Source: Candidatus Thalassarchaeum sp.
GTDB lineage: Archaea > Thermoplasmatota > Poseidoniia > Poseidoniales > Thalassarchaeaceae
Assembly (NCBI GenBank): GCA_022451235.1
Contig: JAKUOA010000016.1
Span: 1-35,780 of the forward strand
Reading direction: 5' to 3'
Length of the DNA stretch: 35,780 bases
In this document: positions 19,242 to 28,670 of the stretch, piece by piece
Position numbering within the stretch: the stretch's first letter is position 1
How the letters are laid out: each line of letters opens with the position of its first letter
Made by a program: the position numbers and the translations under genes
Notes under the pieces: generated by a model
The model's input: the letters and a program-made list of their open reading frames with translations, nothing else
The model's database searches: none
Told to the model about the DNA's origin: nothing

Positions 19242-20480
19242 TCAAGACTTGAGGGCATCTAGACGAGATTGATCCAATCTTTCCCATTCGAAGTGTCCTT
19301 CATCTGTTGGAGGTCGTCCGAAGTGACCGCCAGCGGAAGTTGCTGAGTATAACGGACGGTGTAACTTCAGATCGCGAGAGATTGCAGCCGGTCGAAAATC
19401 GAATACCCGAGATACCCTTTCGGTTAGTTCCTCTTCACTGATGACACCAGTTCCAAATGTCTCGACTCGTAGACTTACTGGAGAAGCTACTCCGATAACA
19501 TAAGCAACCTGGATTTCACAACGAGTTGCTAAACCTGCAGCGACAACATGCTTTGCCGCCCATCTAGTGTAGTAAGTTGCTGAACGGTCAACCTTTGTTG
19601 GGTCCTTGCCAGAAAACGCTCCTCCTCCGTGTCTAGCCATTCCTCCATAGGTATCTACAACGATTTTCCGGCCAGTGATTCCTGCGTCTGCGTAAGGTCC
19701 TCCTGGATCTGCGAATCGTCCAGTTCCATTGACGTGCAAAATATAACCCTCTTTCAGCCAATAATCAGGAATTGCATGCTCTACCACTTCTTTCTTGATG
19801 ATTTCACGAATGTAGAATTGCTCAGCTTCAATGTCTCCATCAAAGCGATCTTTCAGAGCATCATCGTGCTGAACTGCTACTACTACGGTATGTACTCTCA
19901 GAGGATTCCCATTGTCGTCATATTCCACCGTTACCTGACTTTTCCCATCAGGGCGAATCCATTCGATTTCGCCACTAGCAACAATCATGTCTAGGCGGCG
20001 GCATATACGCTGAGAAAGAGCGGCAGGAAGTGGGAAATATCTGCCGCTAAGTTCCTTTTCTGCCTCGGTCTCTGTGCAGGCATATCCGAACATCATTCCT
20101 TGGTCGCCTGCGCCGACATCGTCCAATGAATCTCCATCAACCCCTTGGGCGATATTTTCCGATTGAGTTGTGATGTTGACATGAATCAAACATAGTTCTT
20201 CACTACTGGCGTCCATACCGATGGCATGGCTATCATAGCCGATAAGTATAGCGGTTTCACGCGCTATTACTTCGTATTTTGGTGCGTCTCCATCAAGGGT
20301 TACTTCGCCTGCTAGTACTATCAGTGCATGGTCACGCTTTCCTTTGACTAGAGTTTCAACTGCAACACGCGCTTTTGGATCAATTTGCAGGCATGCGTCG
20401 ACGATTGCATCGGATATTGCATCGCACAATTTGTCGGGGTGTCCTGCCGAAACAGATTCGGAGGTGAACAATGCAACCAT
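19242..20480 (-). CDS. metK: S-adenosylmethionine synthetase, bacterial/eukaryotic type
   Basis: MVALFTSESVSAGHPDKLCDAISDAIVDA, GAGDQGMMFGYA, GRKIVVDTYGGMARHGGGAFSGKDPTKVDRSATY are MetK signatures. Confidence 0.96.
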   Translation of the reverse strand: MVALFTSESVSAGHPDKLCDAISDAIVDACLQIDPKARVAVETLVKGKRDHALIVLAGEVTLDGDAPKYEVIARETAILIGYDSHAIGMDASSEELCLIHVNITTQSENIAQGVDGDSLDDVGAGDQGMMFGYACTETEAEKELSGRYFPLPAALSQRICRRLDMIVASGEIEWIRPDGKSQVTVEYDDNGNPLRVHTVVVAVQHDDALKDRFDGDIEAEQFYIREIIKKEVVEHAIPDYWLKEGYILHVNGTGRFADPGGPYADAGITGRKIVVDTYGGMARHGGGAFSGKDPTKVDRSATYYTRWAAKHVVAAGLATRCEIQVAYVIGVASPVSLRVETFGTGVISEEELTERVSRVFDFRPAAISRDLKLHRPLYSATSAGGHFGRPPTDEGHFEWERLDQSRLDALKS

Positions 20481-20611
20481 GACTATCCGGCCATCCTTCC
20501 ATATATGGGTTTTCGGCGAACTGAATATCTAACAAAAAGGTATGTAATTTGTAATTAAATTGAGGTCAATATCGCCGTAGCATTGAGAAAGGAGGCCTTT
20601 TCGCAGCGCCA

Positions 20612-21370
20612 ATGACACCTACAGAGTCCGACATAGAGGCGGTTGTCGAAGCCGATGAGAAAGGCACTAGGTTGTACCCAGAGCAAGTTGTTGATGGGTT
20701 GCCAACAATTTACTCCTTCCAATCCTGTCCATTTTGTTTCAAGATTCGCGCTCTATTGGGTAGCCGTGGGATTTCCTATGCTGATGTCGAAGTTGAGCCG
20801 ATGAAGAAGGCCGAACTAAAGTGGGGGGATTGGAACCAAGTTCCTGTTTACGTAGATATTGATGGGAATGCAATGGATGAGTCAAACGACATTCTTCATT
20901 ACATCGATTCGAATAATGGAAATCTATTCCCACGTGCGGGACATGATCCTGAACAAGATCGTTGGATGGAGTTCAGTAACAAGGTACTCGGTAAATCCAT
21001 TGTTGCTGTAATTTACCGGACTTTTGGAAGCTCATTCCGTGCCCTAGAATATGTCAATAGTATCGAGAACTTTTCCAGAAAAGATAAACTTGTCAACAAG
21101 TATCTGGGTGGATTTGTGATGAAAATGGTTGGACGTTCTCGTGCCAAATTATTCGATCAGCCGCCACGAGAGAATCTCAAAACCCAACTAGATACTATGA
21201 GTAGTGGATTCAAGGGAGATTTCTTTGGAGGAGAAAAACCTAATGGCGCTGATTTTGCAAATTATGGTATTCTTCGCTCAATGCAAGGCTTGGAAGGCTT
21301 CGATATTCTAGAGGCTCACCCCGAAGCCTTCAGTTGGTATAATCGAATGCAATTATTCTCTGGAGTTTGA
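20612..21370 (+). CDS. Glutaredoxin/GST-fold protein resembling membrane-associated prostaglandin E synthase-2 (PTGES2)
   Basis: Thioredoxin-fold CPFC motif (YSFQSCPFCFKIRALL) and C-terminal GST-like region YLGGFVMKMVGRSRAKL...FFGGEKPNGADFANYGILRSMQGLEGFDIL, similar to PTGES2 from memory. Confidence 0.8.
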   Translation: MTPTESDIEAVVEADEKGTRLYPEQVVDGLPTIYSFQSCPFCFKIRALLGSRGISYADVEVEPMKKAELKWGDWNQVPVYVDIDGNAMDESNDILHYIDSNNGNLFPRAGHDPEQDRWMEFSNKVLGKSIVAVIYRTFGSSFRALEYVNSIENFSRKDKLVNKYLGGFVMKMVGRSRAKLFDQPPRENLKTQLDTMSSGFKGDFFGGEKPNGADFANYGILRSMQGLEGFDILEAHPEAFSWYNRMQLFSGV

Positions 21371-21417
21371 ATTGCGTAGACCGCAGTAGCGATAGATGAA
21401 TGCGGGCTGCGGTTACC

Positions 21418-21657
21418 ATGGTCGAAGTCGAGACGGAGATGGTCTGGGTAGGTGATTTAGCCAAAGCAGAAACTCTACTTTCTGCAATTGAAGGTCATGA
21501 TTCAGCTGATATCGAACTAGTCACAGAATGTGACGGAGAACAAGCAGGACTTCGCATTCTTGTCAAAGGTAATGACTTGAGAGAAGTCCGAGAACAAGTG
21601 GATTCTTTGTTGGCAGCACTCGCTTCTGCTGAGGCAAAATACGATTCCAACAATTGA
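21418..21657 (+). CDS. Small protein, possible KEOPS subunit Pcc1
   Basis: About 80-aa protein (VEVETEMVW...AKAETLLSAIEGHDSADIELVTECDGEQAGLRILVKGNDLREVREQVDSLLAAL) whose size and pattern fit Pcc1. Translationally coupled to nadC. Start uncertain. Confidence 0.5.
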   Translation: MVEVETEMVWVGDLAKAETLLSAIEGHDSADIELVTECDGEQAGLRILVKGNDLREVREQVDSLLAALASAEAKYDSNN

Positions 21658-22616
21658 AGGCGGAGCAACTATCCCATCCTACCGTGAACAGCCTCCCTCA
21701 CGACCGCTCTTGGCTTCTTGCAAAAGTAGAGCCTACGGCGTTATTCCACAATTCGATGGATAGATGGATTGACGCCATGATCGCTGACGAACATGGTGGA
21801 GGAGACAGTTCGGAGGTCGTCGTGGTTGGAAGAATCAGGGCCAAAGGCAATGGCATTATTGCCGGAATAAGTGTGGTCGATAGGCTCGTAGTAGAGCATT
21901 TTCCGGATTGTACTGTGACATGGGATATCACCGAAGGCGATGAAGTAGAATCCGGTGATCAAGTTCTAGATATTTCTGGACCTGCTGTTCAAGTTCTACG
22001 ATGCGAACGAACCATGCTCAACATACTAGGTAGGATGTCCGGTATTGCAACAAATACTGCTTCATGGGTTTCTCAAGCAGGAAGCATGGGGGTTGCCTGT
22101 ACCAGAAAGACCGATTGGGGACTTCTTGACAAATGGGCCGTACATGTCGGTGGTGGATTAACTCACAGATTATCTCGTGCTGATGCACTGATGATCAAAG
22201 AAAACGACTTGGCTGCCTTGGCTCCCGGAATTGATGAGGAAGATGTTGCAGTAGCCGCTGCTGTATCGTTGATAGACATGGAATCTGATGCAGAGTTCAC
22301 AGTGATTGAAGTTAGAGATTCAAGGCAGGCAATAGCCGCAATCAAAGCATGGGATTCACTACAGGTGGAACGTAGTGGTTGTGAGAAAATCGTCCTATTG
22401 CTAGACAATATGGGTCCGAAGGGTTGTGCTGAAGTTCATAAGATTCTGATGCAAGAAAACCTTCGTGTATGGTGTGTTCTCGAAGGCTCTGGTGGAGTTG
22501 TTCGCGAAGATCTCGAACAATGGATTAATTCAGGAGTAGACCTAGTCTCAACCAGTGCTCTAAACCGTGGTGTGTCACCACTTGACCTGTCGATGAAGAT
22601 CGTTGGAAGTGATTGA
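21654..22616 (+). CDS. nadC: Nicotinate-nucleotide pyrophosphorylase (carboxylating)
   Basis: CERTMLNILGRMSGIATNTASWV, ACTRKTDWGLLDKWAVHVGGGLTHRLSRADALMIKENDL, CEKIVLLLDNMGPKG. TTG start overlaps the upstream stop. Confidence 0.92.
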   Translation: MKAEQLSHPTVNSLPHDRSWLLAKVEPTALFHNSMDRWIDAMIADEHGGGDSSEVVVVGRIRAKGNGIIAGISVVDRLVVEHFPDCTVTWDITEGDEVESGDQVLDISGPAVQVLRCERTMLNILGRMSGIATNTASWVSQAGSMGVACTRKTDWGLLDKWAVHVGGGLTHRLSRADALMIKENDLAALAPGIDEEDVAVAAAVSLIDMESDAEFTVIEVRDSRQAIAAIKAWDSLQVERSGCEKIVLLLDNMGPKGCAEVHKILMQENLRVWCVLEGSGGVVREDLEQWINSGVDLVSTSALNRGVSPLDLSMKIVGSD

Positions 22617-23402
22617 ATGGGTGAAATACCAGACTCCCATCCAAGGAAGGCTTCGTTGCTTGCTCGGGCTAAACTGACTGAGGCTGCCGCTGAAGGCTTA
22701 CTTGCTCAATCTGCCATGATTGCTCATGGAAGAGGCGAGGCTTTCGATTATCTACTTGGAGAGAAAACTAGTGAGTCTGCCTCGCAGGCTATTCGTGAAG
22801 TGGCCGCCCGACTTCTCAATGCTGAGAGAGCAGTCATTTCTCTAAATGGAAATACAACCGTGCTCGCTGGAGAGCAGGCAATTCGCGCAGCTGCGATAAT
22901 CGGTTGCCCTGTTGAAGTAAATATCTACTATCGAACTCCAGAAAGAATGCGAAAGCTAATCACGACACTTGAAGAGATACGTCAAAAGGTCGCTAACGAA
23001 GACCCTCCCTCTGGCTGGGATGCATCGCAATGGTCCGATTCTGTAAATTCCACAGAGATTCTTGGAGCGGATGCAGATGGTCGAATCAAGGGTCTTGAAG
23101 GGCCTAGAGCCATCTGTAGTTCTCGGGGGATTGAGGTAGCAGATGCTGTTCTTGTTCCTCTGGAAGATGGAGATAGATGTGAAGCCTTAGTTGGCCTCGG
23201 AAAGCAAGTTTTGGTCATCGACCTAAATCCGCTTTCACGAACTGCTAGGATGGCACATGTTACCATTGTCGATGAGGTTACTCGGGCCATGACAGAACTC
23301 TGTATCGCTCTAAGTGAAAAAACTCAAGTCTCTAGTTGGGATAACGACCAAGCCCTGCGAGATGCGCTTGCAATAATGGCTCAGGCATCAGAGCAAATCT
23401 GA
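22617..23402 (+). CDS. 4-phosphopantoate--beta-alanine ligase (archaeal phosphopantothenate synthetase)
   Basis: IAHGRGEAFDYLLGEKT, VISLNGNTTVLAGEQ, EVNIYYRTPERM, ADAVLVPLEDGDRCEALVGLGKQVLVIDLNPLSRTARMAHVTIVDEVTRA match the archaeal PPS family (PF02006). Confidence 0.93.
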   Translation: MGEIPDSHPRKASLLARAKLTEAAAEGLLAQSAMIAHGRGEAFDYLLGEKTSESASQAIREVAARLLNAERAVISLNGNTTVLAGEQAIRAAAIIGCPVEVNIYYRTPERMRKLITTLEEIRQKVANEDPPSGWDASQWSDSVNSTEILGADADGRIKGLEGPRAICSSRGIEVADAVLVPLEDGDRCEALVGLGKQVLVIDLNPLSRTARMAHVTIVDEVTRAMTELCIALSEKTQVSSWDNDQALRDALAIMAQASEQI

Positions 23403-23415
23403 TTCTTGTACTCAA

Positions 23416-24606
23416 TCAGGCGGTTGCAAATCTCTCTCGGAGCATTTCTTCACACCGGTCGGCAATCGCTTGCCCCACCTCAGAAGTACTAGCATCGCCA
23501 CCCAAATCGTAGGTGACCACTCCGCCTTCTTCGAAATGTTGCTGGATTGCTTGTTGGAGGATATCGGCGCACATGTCCAAATCATCATCCTTCTTTCTGT
23601 AGGCCAATGCCTCGAACATCATCTGAACTGATTGTAGGGTTGCAATTGGATTGACCACATTCTTTCCAGTGTACTTTGGGGCTGAGCCATGTACTGGCTC
23701 AAACATCATGTGCTTAGGACCTAGGTTCGCACTAGCGGCCATACCAAGACCTCCCTGTAATACGCTTGCAAGATCAGTAGCGATATCTCCGAACATATTT
23801 GGAAGAACTACGACATCGAGGTCTTCTGGGTCTCGCATTAGCCACATTGTGAAGGCGTCGATGTATGCTGCAGAAGTTTCAATGTCGGGATTTTGGTCTG
23901 AAATCTCTTTGAAAATCCCTCTGAATAATCTACATCCACGTGTTACGTTAGACTTGTCAACGCAAGTTACTGATTGAGGCACTCTCATTTTTCTTTGGCG
24001 ATGTCGCGCTAAATCAAATGCAAATTTGATGACTCGCTCACTTCCTTTGCGAGATATCGGTCTTGGATCCCATTCTACTTCTCCCTCAAGCCCAGGGAAC
24101 TCTTCGATTACAATTGGCTCGTCCTTCTCTCCCTTAGCCTTCTGTTCCATTCTACGAAGAAGAGAATGATAGAGTCCTTCGGTATTCTCTCGAATCATTA
24201 CCATGTCAACCATATCTGGTTGCCAGACCTGTTGGTGTACTCCGTGTACCTTGTGTTGTACGCCAGGATAGAGTTTGATTGGACGGACATTAGCGTATAG
24301 TTTGAGTCCGCTCCTAAGTCCAAGTATGACTTGGCCGCCCGCCATATCGCCGCTTGGGAGTCTCGCGTCTGGCCAGCCTATTGCACCGAGTAAAATTGCG
24401 TCCGAATTGTCTCGGCAATGTTCGAAGGAGCCTTCCGGCCACTCTTCACCGGTTTCTAGATAATATTGGCCACCACAGGGAATTTCGGTAATTTCAAACG
24501 AAACCGGGCTATTTTGCTGGAATACCTCGATTACCCTAAGTGCCTCTGCGATGACTTCCGGTCCGGTTCCGTCACCGGCCAATACGGTTAGGCGGTAGTC
24601 GGTCAT
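23416..24606 (-). CDS. Isocitrate/isopropylmalate dehydrogenase family protein (3-isopropylmalate dehydrogenase-like)
   Basis: LTVLAGDGTGPEVIAEALRVIE, MVMIRENTEGLYHS, VVLPNMFGDIATDLASVLQGGLGMAASANLG, MFEPVHGSAPKYTGKNVVNPIATLQSVQMM. Substrate not determinable. Confidence 0.88.
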   Translation of the reverse strand: MTDYRLTVLAGDGTGPEVIAEALRVIEVFQQNSPVSFEITEIPCGGQYYLETGEEWPEGSFEHCRDNSDAILLGAIGWPDARLPSGDMAGGQVILGLRSGLKLYANVRPIKLYPGVQHKVHGVHQQVWQPDMVDMVMIRENTEGLYHSLLRRMEQKAKGEKDEPIVIEEFPGLEGEVEWDPRPISRKGSERVIKFAFDLARHRQRKMRVPQSVTCVDKSNVTRGCRLFRGIFKEISDQNPDIETSAAYIDAFTMWLMRDPEDLDVVVLPNMFGDIATDLASVLQGGLGMAASANLGPKHMMFEPVHGSAPKYTGKNVVNPIATLQSVQMMFEALAYRKKDDDLDMCADILQQAIQQHFEEGGVVTYDLGGDASTSEVGQAIADRCEEMLRERFATA

Positions 24607-24728
24607 CCAATCTCGGCACTTGCTCATCATTCATCAATACAACCCATCTATTCCTTCTGCCAAATTATCGAATATTCGAGGCCTTTCAAGGCGATATTTG
24701 ATAGACGGTCACCGCAAACATAGGAGAC

Positions 24729-25340
24729 ATGGACCGCAGCGGAGAGGAGGGTAGTGAATCTCCTCGCATTGATGTTAATGCATTACCAGATTCCTTAGTT
24801 CGACTTTGGGATACAATGCTGAGAATCGATCCAACTTGGGATTTGTCGGGCTGGCTCGAGGAACGCGCTGACGAAGAATTGGAATTAGTCGAGGCTCATC
24901 TAGGACGGGAGAGATTGAGGCTCGAGCAGCGACTTCATCGAATCGAGACCTTAGTAAAGAAATTGAAGAGGCAACGACAAGTTGCTGGACCAGATTTGTT
25001 GAGCGACCCCCATCAGAAAAATCTCTTCGATGTGTTCGACGAAACGGCTATCTCAAAAGAATCTGATGAAGACCCGTTAGAGAATGATGAACCGGTAGTT
25101 TCTGGCGGAATTATGGGTGTTGAGGATGACCCTTTGTTAGCGATAGTTGCGGAACATATCCTTGGAACAATCGAGGTCGCTTCTTTGGAAGATTCTAGTC
25201 CTGTACATTTCGACGATATTATTGACGGATTACAGCCTATGGGGATTTCTGTCGATGAAGTCGATGAAGCCATCGCTCATTTGCTTCAACACCGCCAAAT
25301 TATTGAAATTGAGCAGGATTTTTTCAGTTTGAACGCCTGA
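24729..25340 (+). CDS. Uncharacterised coiled-coil protein with acidic linker
   Basis: 203 aa with a heptad-rich segment (ELELVEAHLGRERLRLEQRLHRIETLVKKLKRQRQ), acidic linker and an alpha/beta C-terminus. Lies directly upstream of the methyltransferase. Confidence 0.7.
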   Translation: MDRSGEEGSESPRIDVNALPDSLVRLWDTMLRIDPTWDLSGWLEERADEELELVEAHLGRERLRLEQRLHRIETLVKKLKRQRQVAGPDLLSDPHQKNLFDVFDETAISKESDEDPLENDEPVVSGGIMGVEDDPLLAIVAEHILGTIEVASLEDSSPVHFDDIIDGLQPMGISVDEVDEAIAHLLQHRQIIEIEQDFFSLNA

Positions 25341-25353
25341 AAAACCGTCTCGA

Positions 25354-27390
25354 GTGAGGTTGAGAGCAACCGTTCCATTCAAAGTAGAGACCCATGTGGG
25401 GAGGCGCGTCGGTGCCATGGTTAGCGACGCTTCGGGATGGTATGCGCGACTCGACAGGTCGTGCGAGAATAGAATTGAACAGCTTGAATGTTGGCTAGAT
25501 GCTTGGGAAGATGCAATTCGGCATAATATTCCAATTGCTGCAACTATGCCTAACGATTGGCCGACTTTGCCTGCTGGACTTCTCTCTAATCCGGGCGCTG
25601 TACTTGACCACATGCTGGCTCGATACGATGCCGAAATTGATGGTCGATCCCCGCGCGGAGCATACGCTACACCTGCACGATTTGCCGATGCAATGTTGGC
25701 GGATGAATTAGGCGAGCGTGGTGCTGATGTCGAAAATCCGATGCCTACTGGAATCTCACTCGCGGCTCTGCCCCCTGGCTTCCATGCTTTCGCCGCGAAG
25801 ATGAATGAAGCAAATGAGAAAGATGATGAAAAAGACGTTGATGAGGCTGTTAAATCAGGCAGGAAGACTGCCTCTGGAATACCACTACCATTTGCAGACC
25901 CTGCAGTCGGTGCAGGATTGTTTCCCGAGCGTGTCTTGAAGGTTCACTCAGAACGAATAGATGGTATGCCAGCAGCAACCAAGAAGGAGGATACGATTCG
26001 TCTACTATCGAAAATGCAACTTTTAGATGTTTCAGATATCGCAATTCGCTGCACTCGCAGGAGGCTGCTCTTGGTTCTTGCAAAATCCGACCTAATCGAG
26101 TTGGACGGAGACGGTGATGAGTCTAGAATCGGTCGAAAGCAAGCCGAAAAACTGCTAGAGATTAGTGTGCAAGAAGGTGATGCACTGCGAGGAGCTTGGC
26201 CATGGGACGAGAGTCCTCGGCTACTAATCTGCAACCCTCCATGGCTACGAATCAAAGATCGTTTCCGAGGTCATCCTGAAGGAAGCTATCTGCGCAAGGA
26301 GCTCTCTCGGGAGTTACGCAGTATTACAGAACCGGATGGTCGCCTGAGATTCAGTACACTTCTTGGGAATGTTAACTTGTATCGATTATTCCTAGAACGC
26401 TCTCTACAACTTGTTGAAGAAAGTGGTCGTGTTCGAATGATCGTTCCAGACTCATTATTACGCGAGAAGAGCAGTATCCCACTTCGCCGATTAATGGTCG
26501 AGAGAAATGATTGGGATACCGCTTGGTCATTCCCTGAGAGTCAGAGGGTTTTCCCCGGTGTATCACAAGGTGTTTTGGTCATCGGAATTTCTGTTGGCGG
26601 CGAGACTACAAAACTAACCAGTTGGGGACCGCTTGAGTCGACTGACGTTCTCCCATCTGTAGGACTCGCCCCAAAGTCACCAAAATTGGAACTTGAGCGC
26701 TCGATATGGGCTAATTGGACTGATACGAATTGGGCAGTACCTAGAATGCCTCGCAAAGAACACGAAAGACGTAAGGTGTTAACCGCGATTTCGCAACTAG
26801 CAGATTTGCCTCGGTTATCCGAAGACCACAACTGGCTGAATCCAAGTGGGGACCCCATTCGTGTCCGTGTTGGAGAAATTGACCAAACCACTTGGTCAGA
26901 AGATATTCGAGATTGGAAGCCGAGATCGCGTGGAACGCCATTCATTCGAGGCATTCATTTCAACCTAGAGAATGGTAATGTGTCGATTAACCATCCTGGT
27001 TACACATCATCCATCCCCAAAGAAGCGTTAGAGCGTTCTCAGGCAATGTGGAAAGGGCCTATCGATGCAAGAGGAATTAGTCGCATCGCCTGTCAAGCAA
27101 TTGTCAATGCACAGCAGGATAGGAGGCTTCGATGGGTCGTTGTTCCTCCTGACTGTGTTCTTGGTAACTCAGTAAACTTCCTTGAATTACCGGACGCTGT
27201 ACAAGATAGCCTGGCAGAAGAGTATGGAACTCTGGAGCAGGGTTTGATGTGGTTAGCCGAACATCTGAATTCTAATACTCTAGATCTATGGTCAAGAGCT
27301 TGGGCGGCCAATAACAACGTTAACAATTACGAAATAGAGAATCTACCATTCCCACCACCAGTTAGTATGACCAAAATCGAAGCCCGTTAG
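25354..27390 (+). CDS. Eco57I/TaqI-like N6-adenine DNA methyltransferase, stand-alone
   Basis: YATPARFADAML (motif X-like), PFADPAVGAGLFPERVL (motif I), LLICNPPWLRIKDRF (motif IV NPPW), NLYRLFLERSLQLVEESGRVRMIVPDSLL, and a C-terminal segment resembling a target-recognition region. Start may instead be the ATG at 25417. Confidence 0.88.
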   Translation: MRLRATVPFKVETHVGRRVGAMVSDASGWYARLDRSCENRIEQLECWLDAWEDAIRHNIPIAATMPNDWPTLPAGLLSNPGAVLDHMLARYDAEIDGRSPRGAYATPARFADAMLADELGERGADVENPMPTGISLAALPPGFHAFAAKMNEANEKDDEKDVDEAVKSGRKTASGIPLPFADPAVGAGLFPERVLKVHSERIDGMPAATKKEDTIRLLSKMQLLDVSDIAIRCTRRRLLLVLAKSDLIELDGDGDESRIGRKQAEKLLEISVQEGDALRGAWPWDESPRLLICNPPWLRIKDRFRGHPEGSYLRKELSRELRSITEPDGRLRFSTLLGNVNLYRLFLERSLQLVEESGRVRMIVPDSLLREKSSIPLRRLMVERNDWDTAWSFPESQRVFPGVSQGVLVIGISVGGETTKLTSWGPLESTDVLPSVGLAPKSPKLELERSIWANWTDTNWAVPRMPRKEHERRKVLTAISQLADLPRLSEDHNWLNPSGDPIRVRVGEIDQTTWSEDIRDWKPRSRGTPFIRGIHFNLENGNVSINHPGYTSSIPKEALERSQAMWKGPIDARGISRIACQAIVNAQQDRRLRWVVVPPDCVLGNSVNFLELPDAVQDSLAEEYGTLEQGLMWLAEHLNSNTLDLWSRAWAANNNVNNYEIENLPFPPPVSMTKIEAR

Positions 27391-27464
27391 ATACTTGATT
27401 GATTTTCTCGTGTTGTCTGATTTTCGATTTGTGGCAGTTTAGCGGAAAGACACATGCTTGAGTC

Positions 27465-27480
27465 CGGAAATTGTTTTCCG
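27465..27480. other. Perfect 6-bp stem hairpin in the intergenic region upstream of the THEP1 gene
   Basis: CGGAAA-TTGT-TTTCCG. Confidence 0.35.
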
Positions 27481-27583
27481 TTTGGCGGAGTAAATGAAGC
27501 GTATTGACCAAATTGATTATTACGGCTGCATTACGTACGCAGGGCGTACCGTCGCGTTTAGCATTAGGGTCACAGGTGATAAT

Positions 27584-28168
27584 ATGGGAATTCATCCTAA
27601 AATCGGCATAACTGGACTTCCGCGTTCTGGTAAGTCAGCCGTTTTGGAGAAAGTTGTCAGTATGCTCATTGAAGAGCGTAAACAAGAGAAGAGGGCTCGC
27701 AATGAAGATCCGAATGCAAAGCCCGTTGTTGGTGGGATGAAAACTCAAACTATAATGGAAGATGGTCAACGTGTTGGATTCGAATGTGTGGATCTTGTAA
27801 CAGGCGATTCTGCAGTCATGGCACACCGTGAAATTGACTCTAGAACAAGAATTCTAGGTTATGGAATAAATCCGGAAGCACTCGATGAAATTGGTGTTGC
27901 GGCTATTCAACGGACAATGGAAGATTGTGAAATATTGGTCATCGATGAAATAGGTAAGTTCTCCGTCGAAAGCGAAGAGTTCGTCGAAGTTGTTAGGAAA
28001 GCATTGGACGAAGATATGCCTACGATTCTGACCCTTCACAAGAAGAGTCGCCACCCGCTTCTGCAAGATATTCGTAGGCGAGACGATTCACGTATATTGG
28101 AAGTGACTCCTGTTAATCGCGCTCTGCTTCCGTACAAGATTCATAAATTGGTTAGAGAAACCTACTGA
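27584..28168 (+). CDS. THEP1-type nucleoside-triphosphatase
   Basis: Walker A GLPRSGKSAVLEK, CEILVIDEIGKFSVESEEFVEVVRKALDEDMPTILTLHKKSRHPLLQDIR. Start assigned at MGIHPKIGITG. Confidence 0.88.
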   Translation: MGIHPKIGITGLPRSGKSAVLEKVVSMLIEERKQEKRARNEDPNAKPVVGGMKTQTIMEDGQRVGFECVDLVTGDSAVMAHREIDSRTRILGYGINPEALDEIGVAAIQRTMEDCEILVIDEIGKFSVESEEFVEVVRKALDEDMPTILTLHKKSRHPLLQDIRRRDDSRILEVTPVNRALLPYKIHKLVRETY

Positions 28169-28211
28169 TTGAGCGAGGCATTCATGCCCTTTGGGCCACT
28201 CAGAGTGTTAG

Positions 28212-28595
28212 ATGGATTCCCCCGCGGCCCGACTTCAACGGGTGCTAATTGGTATCGTAATACCTGCAGCGTTCCTTACAGCGCTAGCACTCGCTGAGGG
28301 GCGAATTGAGTTAATTGGATGTGATGGTGATGCTTGTCATAGCACTAGTGAAATTGCCTTGATATTACCAGCAATCGTACTACTGTGCTTGATTGGTCTT
28401 GGGATTTTACGCCTTTCAGCAAACCAAGATTACGGCGACGGGGTACTAGATCGTTGGTTTAGTAGAGAGTCGGAATCGGTAATGCGAGATAGGCTAGAAG
28501 AAGAGAGATTCGAGGCCAGTGATGAAGGGCTTGGTTCTCGTTGGGCCGAGCTTGAGAAAAAGAATCTCGAAGAGCAATACGCCGAGGAAGAATGA
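28212..28595 (+). CDS. Small predicted membrane protein, unknown
   Basis: Two hydrophobic segments and a charged C-terminus; clear ORF in an otherwise unoccupied gap. Confidence 0.65.
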   Translation: MDSPAARLQRVLIGIVIPAAFLTALALAEGRIELIGCDGDACHSTSEIALILPAIVLLCLIGLGILRLSANQDYGDGVLDRWFSRESESVMRDRLEEERFEASDEGLGSRWAELEKKNLEEQYAEEE

Positions 28596-28670
28596 GAATT
28601 TTTCATTCACTAAGTCTGGTTTCCGAATCGAAACCTTGACCCCTCGCCTCAGTCTCGCCGGCTCGATAAC

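Noticed and set aside
25354-27390. BREX/DISARM or type IIG restriction system
   Set aside because: No PglZ, BrxC, helicase, PLD or PD-(D/E)XK genes or domains nearby; flanks are housekeeping genes.
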